A stretch of 38,921 nucleotides of DNA, taken from positions 1-38,921 of the forward strand of contig JAACDV010000256.1 of assembly GCA_009936825.1 (NCBI GenBank), given 5' to 3'. The notes under the pieces are model-generated. The model made no database searches, was not told the DNA's origin, and saw only the letters and a list, made by a program, of their open reading frames with translations. Within the stretch, counting starts at the first letter, position 1. Every line of letters starts with the position of its first letter. A program made the translations under genes and the position numbers. The stretch is from Bacteroidota bacterium. Lineage in GTDB: Bacteria > Pseudomonadota > Alphaproteobacteria > Puniceispirillales > Puniceispirillaceae. This document shows positions 34,488 through 38,921 of the stretch, in pieces.

Positions 34488-34510
34488 AATATCCGATCAT
34501 AATATCAGAG
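34485..34510. repeat. 13-bp tandem duplication across the moaA start codon
   Basis: Forward units CATAATATCCGAT (34485-34497) and CATAATATCAGAG (34498-34510) match at 11 of 13 bases. Each begins with CAT, the complement of ATG; the first is the moaA start. Upstream of the moaA ATG the mRNA thus carries a second, +1-shifted TATTATG. Confidence 0.8.
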
Positions 34511-34553
34511 ACATAAATTGAGAGGGCGGGCTTTTACACCCCCTATCAAGAGT

Positions 34554-34625
34554 AATATTCCAAGAGTTCTAAATGTTCCAAAAGTTCTAAATGTTCCAAG
34601 AGTACTGAATATTACATGAGTACTA
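34554..34625. repeat. four tandem 18-bp units
   Basis: Units begin AATATTCC, AATGTTCC, AATGTTCC, AATATTAC at 34554, 34572, 34590 and 34608 and continue with AAGAGTTCTA-like ends. Units 1-3 differ at one to three positions; unit 4 is more decayed. They lie in the moaA-gluQ spacer. Eighteen is a multiple of three but no gene overlaps. Confidence 0.9.
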
Positions 34626-34733
34626 TAGGCGCATTCATAAATTGATTCTGGGGATCATCTAAATTTTCCTGATCCTAGACCGCTGACCATCGCGGTGGCA
34701 AGCGGCAACGCTGTCGCACTAACCGCGATCATC

Positions 34734-35579
34734 TTAGGGCGGGGTTGGCAGGGGCAAAAGCTTTTTGAAAACATCATCAGCCGACAGCCCCTCTTCGCGT
34801 AACATCTTAAGGCTGAGCGCTTTATTGCGCTTGGCAAGGCGAATACCGTCTGACCCTTTTATAAGGTCATGATGAAAATAGGTTGGCGGCGAGATATCCA
34901 GCACGGCCTGAAGCAGCCTGTGGACATGCGTGCTCGAATAAAGATCAGCCCCGCGCGTAACCAGCGTAACGCCATCAAGATGGTCGTCCACCACAACACT
35001 GAGGTGATAAGAGGCGGCGATATCGCGCCGTGCGATCACCACATCGCCGTGCTGGCCCATATCAATATCAATATCTGCTTTTGTACGGCTGTCATGCCAG
35101 CTGATTGGGCCAGCATGCGCTAATGCCGCCCGGGTGCGAAGGCGCCAAGCAGCGGGTTGGCCGCTTGCCTCCCGGCGCCCCCTCTCTTCAGGCGATAGAA
35201 TATTTTCGTCAACATCAGGTGGGGCGCTACCCAGTGCCTCTGGAGTATGCGGGGCTGATAAAATCTCGGCAAGCTCGCGCCGGGTCAGGTAACAAGGATA
35301 AACAAGATCGAGCGATTTCAGCGTCTCCAATGCGGCGGCATATTGCGCAATCCTCGTGCTTTGAAAAACTGGATCACCGCGCCACGCCAGTCCCAGCCAT
35401 TGAAGGTCATTATAGATTTGCTGGACGAAATGAGGGCGGCAGCGGGTGTGATCAATATCGTCAATCCGCAAAATAAATCCATCGCCCAACCGCTGTGCTA
35501 CCGCGGCCGAATAGGCGTGCCCCAGATGCAACTCACCTGTTGGACTGGGGGCAAATCTGGTTATCGGCGGATGTTTCAT
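34734..35579 (-). CDS. gluQ: glutamyl-Q tRNA(Asp) synthetase
   Basis: 281 residues: the truncated GluRS-like form lacking an anticodon-binding domain. ATG 35579 begins MKHPPITRFAPSPTGELHLGH, with HLGH at 18-21 as the HIGH motif. VYPCYLTRREL keeps part of the zinc-site region, and the KMSKS counterpart is in IRLAKRNKALSL. It attaches glutamate to queuosine 34 of tRNA-Asp. A 246-bp spacer with the 18-bp repeats separates it from moaA. Confidence 0.93.
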   Translation of the reverse strand: MKHPPITRFAPSPTGELHLGHAYSAAVAQRLGDGFILRIDDIDHTRCRPHFVQQIYNDLQWLGLAWRGDPVFQSTRIAQYAAALETLKSLDLVYPCYLTRRELAEILSAPHTPEALGSAPPDVDENILSPEERGRREASGQPAAWRLRTRAALAHAGPISWHDSRTKADIDIDMGQHGDVVIARRDIAASYHLSVVVDDHLDGVTLVTRGADLYSSTHVHRLLQAVLDISPPTYFHHDLIKGSDGIRLAKRNKALSLKMLREEGLSADDVFKKLLPLPTPP

Positions 35580-35600
35580 TTGGTCCTATCGGCGGCGTTT

Positions 35601-35794
35601 TTTATCAAAGACGCCCATATCTTTATCAAGGGCGCCTATACAGGATTGGCATCTAGGGTTGGCATCATACTAAAGACTAGCCTATTTTGTGCCTAGCTAT
35701 TTTGTAGCTGTTGGCCCGAGGCACAGTTGGGCAGTCAGGTAGTTGGGCGGGCGCAATCTGGGGTCCAGATTTGCCTGTTTAGATTTGGCCTAAT
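35601..35794. repeat. spacer composed of five adjacent degenerate tandem duplications
   Basis: Pairs seen in order: 35601-35621/35622-35641 (TTTATCAA...CGCC); 35643-35655/35656-35668 (TTGGCATC core); 35678-35693/35694-35708 (CTATTTTGT core); 35724-35739/35740-35755 (AGTTGGGC core); 35767-35780/35781-35794 (AGATTTG core). Unit lengths are 13-21 bp, each with a few mismatches or one indel. Together they fill most of the gluQ-esterase spacer. Confidence 0.75.
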
Positions 35795-35826
35795 ACCGCA
35801 ACGCAAATATAAAGGGGTGTTGGAGA

Positions 35827-36471
35827 ATGAAGAGTTTTGGTGATTTGAGTGGGTTTTTCACGCCTCCAGCCCATGGCGGCAAGGCTTCCAGCTTGGTGAT
35901 TATCATGCATGGATGGGGCGCTGATGCCGCTGATCTTGCTGATCTTGCCTATCCGATTTCACTGCGCTTTCCCGGAGCCGCGTTTTTTGTCCCGAATGCG
36001 CCCGATCCATGCAGCGCAAACCCCATGGGCCGCCAGTGGTTTGAAATTAACGATATGGTCAATGGCCCGCAACAGGCGGCAGGATTTATCGAGGCATCAG
36101 TTGCCGCCGCCTGCGCCGAGCTTGACCTTGGCATGGATGCAGTCGCATTAACCGGATTTTCGCAAGGCGGAATGATGAGCCTACATTGCGGCCTGCATAT
36201 GCAAGATAGTCCGGCAGCGATCGTCAGCTTTTCCGGTGCGTTGCTACAATCGGCTACCATCCCGGCGCATCCGCGTCCGCCTGCGGTTCTACTGGTCCAC
36301 GGCACCGATGATGCGGTGGTGCCCTTTGATCGGATGGATGCCGCGGCAAAGGTGCTGGCTGCCAAGGATATTGAGGTTGAATGTTTTGCCAGACCGGGTG
36401 TTGGACATGGGATCGATCCCGACGCGCTGACCAGGGCCATCGATTTTTTGTCAAAATATCTGCCTGCCTAG
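35827..36471 (+). CDS. PF02230-type carboxylesterase/phospholipase
   Basis: 214 residues, the usual size. HGWGADAADL gives the oxyanion segment, GFSQGGMMSL the catalytic Ser elbow, HGTDDAVVPF the Asp and GVGHGIDPD the His. These enzymes hydrolyse short-chain esters or lysophospholipids in the cytoplasm; the substrate is unknown. ATG 35827 follows GGGGTGTTGGAGA. Stands alone after the repeat-built spacer, with the HNH gene 171 bp downstream. Confidence 0.88.
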   Translation: MKSFGDLSGFFTPPAHGGKASSLVIIMHGWGADAADLADLAYPISLRFPGAAFFVPNAPDPCSANPMGRQWFEINDMVNGPQQAAGFIEASVAAACAELDLGMDAVALTGFSQGGMMSLHCGLHMQDSPAAIVSFSGALLQSATIPAHPRPPAVLLVHGTDDAVVPFDRMDAAAKVLAAKDIEVECFARPGVGHGIDPDALTRAIDFLSKYLPA

Positions 36472-36642
36472 TTCCCTGACGACCGCAATATTTTGGGGCT
36501 GATTTCCAAAAGATCCTCAATATCTAGTGCACTCTTGTATTTTTGATATAGGCATGTTTTGTTTATGTATGCATGGCTCGTTGTTCCAAAATTCGCAAAC
36601 TGGAACTTGATACCGGACTTAGATGGATGAGATGAGGGGATT

Positions 36643-37200
36643 ATGAACGCAGGCAATTTGGCACCGGCACTTGTTCTAAACGCAGATTTCAGACCGCTTA
36701 ACTATTTTCCTCTTTCCCTTTGGTCATGGCAGGATGCGGTCAAGGCGGTGTGTCTTGATCGGGTGACTATTGTTTCTGAGTATGACTGTTCGATCAGCTC
36801 ACCCTCAATGGAGATGAAGCTTCCGTCGGTGATTGCGCTCAAAGAATATGTCCCGCAGATGCGCAATCCGGCTTTTACCCGCTTTAATGTGTTTCTGCGT
36901 GATCGGTTCACGTGCCAATATTGCGGGGAAGGACATGCCGCGTCTGATTTGACTTTTGATCATGTGGTTCCCCGGTCACGGGGGGGGCGAACAACATGGA
37001 AGAATGTCGTCGCCGCATGTAGCCCCTGCAATTTGCGAAAGGCTAATTTGCTGCCTGCACAATGCGGGATGCACCCGAAAAGCGCACCCGTAGCGCCGAA
37101 TATCTGGCAGTTGCAGGAAAATGGTCGCGGTTTTCCGCCGAACTATCTTCACGAATCCTGGCGCGATTATTTATATTGGGATGCAGAGCTGCAACAGTAA
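36643..37200 (+). CDS. HNH endonuclease family protein
   Basis: 185 residues. The zinc-supported HNH core is at ~85-140: CQYCG, TFDHVVPRSRGG (the His and Asp), WKNVVAAC (Asn), SPCNLRKANLLP (second CxxC half). The N-terminal ~80 residues (LNADFRPLNYFPLSLWSWQDAVKAV) match the widespread chromosomal HNH proteins of alphaproteobacteria, not phage homing enzymes. It is presumably a DNA-acting nuclease with unknown role. AGGGG is 6 bases before ATG 36643. Confidence 0.88.
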   Translation: MNAGNLAPALVLNADFRPLNYFPLSLWSWQDAVKAVCLDRVTIVSEYDCSISSPSMEMKLPSVIALKEYVPQMRNPAFTRFNVFLRDRFTCQYCGEGHAASDLTFDHVVPRSRGGRTTWKNVVAACSPCNLRKANLLPAQCGMHPKSAPVAPNIWQLQENGRGFPPNYLHESWRDYLYWDAELQQ

Positions 37201-37244
37201 ACGCCCCCAAAATTTACCCGAAACGACCGGAAAAATTTTACCAA

Positions 37245-37781
37245 TCAGACGCGTTCGGCGATGCGGATGGCGGTGCGACAGCCGCGCTGGATGATGTCAC
37301 GAAGCAGCGTATAGTGCCGCGCCTCACGTCCATCATGATCAATGGCAATATCGCGATGTTCCAGCTCATCATCGCGGAATTTGGCAATTGTACTGCGAAG
37401 TTCGGCCTCATCCTCGCCCAGCGCATCGGCCTGTTTGGCATAATGCTCGCCAATCACTTCCTCAACGGCAATGGTGCAGGCCATTGCAGCTTTTGGGCCC
37501 ATAATGGCGGTCACTGCCCCTAAGGCAAACCCTGCTGCCCCCCAAACCGGATCCAACAGCGACGGGCGCACGGCGCGCTCATTTAACAGCTTTTCAAACA
37601 TCTCCAGATGTTCGACTTCCTGATCCATCATATGCTGAATTTGCGGGCCAGATGAATGCCGCCGCAATATGGCTAACTGGCCGCGGTAAATCTGCTGGGC
37701 AGCACGCTCACCAGCATGATCAACGCGAAGGAACCGCTCAATATCGCGGCGGCCAGCTTCGGGACGGAAGTTTTCGGTCAT
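37245..37781 (-). CDS. coq7: demethoxyubiquinone hydroxylase Coq7
   Basis: 178 residues from ATG 37781, which overlaps the dsbB stop as TAATG and has GAGG upstream; GTG 37796 is the alternative. The di-iron ligands appear in two ExxH pairs: VDHAGERAAQQIY with EVEHLEMFEK in the first half and VEEVIGEHY with DDELEHRD in the second. It adds the C6 hydroxyl in ubiquinone biosynthesis. Last gene of the three-gene overlapping operon. Confidence 0.94.
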   Translation of the reverse strand: MTENFRPEAGRRDIERFLRVDHAGERAAQQIYRGQLAILRRHSSGPQIQHMMDQEVEHLEMFEKLLNERAVRPSLLDPVWGAAGFALGAVTAIMGPKAAMACTIAVEEVIGEHYAKQADALGEDEAELRSTIAKFRDDELEHRDIAIDHDGREARHYTLLRDIIQRGCRTAIRIAERV

Positions 37782-38314
37782 TAGGGCCTCGCACACCGGT
37801 TGCCAAAGACAAGGGATAAAAGTGTCACGCCAGCGATATCAAGGCTGAGTAACATATTCCATCCTGCCATCGACAGTCCGAAAAGGGACCATGGCACGTC
37901 GTCGCACCGTACGACCGGTGTTGCTAAAAGCTGATCTACCAGCGCGCTGGTAGACATATTGCTGGCCAATGTTGATGTGCAACCAGACGGTCCGGCCCAA
38001 AGCTGCCATTCAACGCCGGCGTGATACCCGGCTATACCAGCGCTGGCCAGTGCTGCCCCGAAGCACAACACCAGACCCGTCCGCATCGATAGATCAGAAG
38101 AGACACGTCCGGCAAAAAGCCCCATTCCGGCACAGGCAATAATCGCAACATGCGCCCAGCGCTGCCAGATGCAAAGGTTGCAGGGGGCAAGCCCGCCAAC
38201 ATATTCGAACAGAAAAGCCCCGCCCAGTAACGCCGATGAGGCAGCCGCTACAATGATCAGCCCATTTTTAGGAGCCAGCAAAACTGATAATTCTTGTGCT
38301 AATGAATTAGCCAA
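37781..38314 (-). CDS. dsbB: disulfide bond formation protein DsbB
   Basis: 177 residues with four membrane segments. The periplasmic CNLC (in APCNLCIWQRWAH) is the quinone-linked pair, and the second loop has Cys in GPSGCTS and VVRCDDVPW, the DsbA-reactive pair. The start is TTG 38314, supported by AGGAGG 6-7 bases upstream. It reoxidises DsbA-type proteins. It overlaps the yqaA-like gene by 16 bp and abuts coq7. Confidence 0.92.
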   Translation of the reverse strand: MANSLAQELSVLLAPKNGLIIVAAASSALLGGAFLFEYVGGLAPCNLCIWQRWAHVAIIACAGMGLFAGRVSSDLSMRTGLVLCFGAALASAGIAGYHAGVEWQLWAGPSGCTSTLASNMSTSALVDQLLATPVVRCDDVPWSLFGLSMAGWNMLLSLDIAGVTLLSLVFGNRCARP

Positions 38315-38880
38315 AATGCCCCTCCTATTAGACCTACAAGTGCGCTGAGCAACAAAATGACAATCCGCGCGTCGCCATGGTGCCGCGCGATGCCAGCAAA
38401 GATGGCAAAGCGCAGTCCGCGGCCAATAAAAGACACTAATAAAAAAGGAATAAGGGCGAAACCGGCAATTCCGGCACTGAGCGCTATCACCTTATAGGGA
38501 AGCGGGGTAAAAGCCCCGATAAATACAAGGATCAGGCCAAATTCAATAAACCCGTTCTGCACGGAAATGAACTTTTCCGGGGCGGCAATCGCCGGAGGAA
38601 GCAAGGCTATCACCTGCTCGATCCCGACGCCAAGAACGCTGCCAAGAGCCCATCCGATACCGCCGCCAATCACCGATGCCAGCGTGCACCCCAGCGTCAA
38701 GCGTATCCAGTTTGCCGGACGCGCCAGAACTGTCGCAATCAACAGCGGATCAACAGGGATGGGGATGATGATCGATTCTAAAACAGCAAATAGCAGCATC
38801 AGGCGCTCGGCCAATGCCGTTTCTGCTGCACGTAAGACACGGGCATATTGATCGCGGAAAAAACTTATCGGGCGCATCAT
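38299..38880 (-). CDS. YqaA-like DedA/VTT-domain membrane protein
   Basis: 193 residues. The VTT/SNARE-associated core is recognisable: ESIIIPIPVDPLLI near the N-terminus, GGGIGWALGS, and FTPLPYKVIALSAGIAGF with the conserved P-x-P-x-K. About five membrane segments. The YqaA subfamily is of uncertain function; DedA relatives act in lipid scrambling. First gene of the dsbB-coq7 transcript within the window, starting 41 bp from the right edge. Confidence 0.88.
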   Translation of the reverse strand: MMRPISFFRDQYARVLRAAETALAERLMLLFAVLESIIIPIPVDPLLIATVLARPANWIRLTLGCTLASVIGGGIGWALGSVLGVGIEQVIALLPPAIAAPEKFISVQNGFIEFGLILVFIGAFTPLPYKVIALSAGIAGFALIPFLLVSFIGRGLRFAIFAGIARHHGDARIVILLLSALVGLIGGAFWLIH

Positions 38881-38921
38881 CTTTACGTTTCATCTTAGAG
38901 GGGTCCGTCTCAAAACAAAGG

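Overview
The window looks like a chromosomal segment of a free-living marine alphaproteobacterium, most like the SAR116 / Puniceispirillum group. This is an inference from gene content: an alphaproteobacterial Fur/Mur-type regulator, paired dimethylglycine-dehydrogenase-like GcvT fusions next to an MttB-family methyltransferase, a DmdC-like acyl-CoA dehydrogenase, moderate GC, and very tight gene packing. I see no rRNA, tRNA, CRISPR array, prophage or insertion sequence. There are 34 protein-coding genes; one is cut by the left edge.

Layout. 1-2.2 kb: 3' end of a subtilisin-like (S8) protease with a beta-rich C-terminal region, then a small DUF983 membrane protein. 2.3-9.7 kb: an XRE-cupin regulator followed by a compact same-strand cluster of two FAD-oxidoreductase/GcvT fusion proteins (DMGDH/sarcosine-dehydrogenase type) and a non-pyrrolysine MttB-family methyltransferase. 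This is probably a methylated-amine (glycine betaine/dimethylglycine/sarcosine) demethylation module feeding the folate C1 pool. 9.8-14.8 kb: a DmdC-like acyl-CoA dehydrogenase converging on a bifunctional 3-hydroxyacyl-CoA dehydrogenase/enoyl-CoA hydratase and an alpha/beta hydrolase. 14.85-17.3 kb: a MetY-like sulfhydrylase and an MBL-fold hydrolase. 17.3-21.6 kb: the homogentisate (tyrosine catabolism) operon hmgA-fahA-maiA, with trmL coupled to its end, divergent from a MarR regulator across a perfect 12-bp-arm operator-like palindrome. 21.6-26.5 kb: a 10-TM metal (manganese-type) exporter, thiamine pyrophosphokinase, an AzgA-type purine permease and an AEC carrier. 26.5-29.8 kb: less ordinary genes, namely a small acidic protein, a secreted protein with three degenerate ~90-residue repeats, and an HELLH putative metallopeptidase with a disordered tail. 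29.9-38.9 kb: housekeeping genes psd-pssA, fur/mur, an MFS transporter, moaA, gluQ, a PF02230 esterase, an HNH nuclease, and a yqaA-like/dsbB/coq7 overlapping operon.

The most unusual thing I found is not a gene. Spacers throughout the window are built from short (11-21 bp) direct tandem duplications, perfect or decayed. Several lie exactly across a stop codon (S8 protease, fur, MFS gene, weakly the AEC gene) or a start codon (moaA). The gluQ-esterase spacer is almost entirely five adjacent duplications. A 15-bp version expanded in frame forms most of the non-homologous N-terminal extension of the XRE-cupin regulator. This suggests a lineage-specific process of spacer growth by local duplication.
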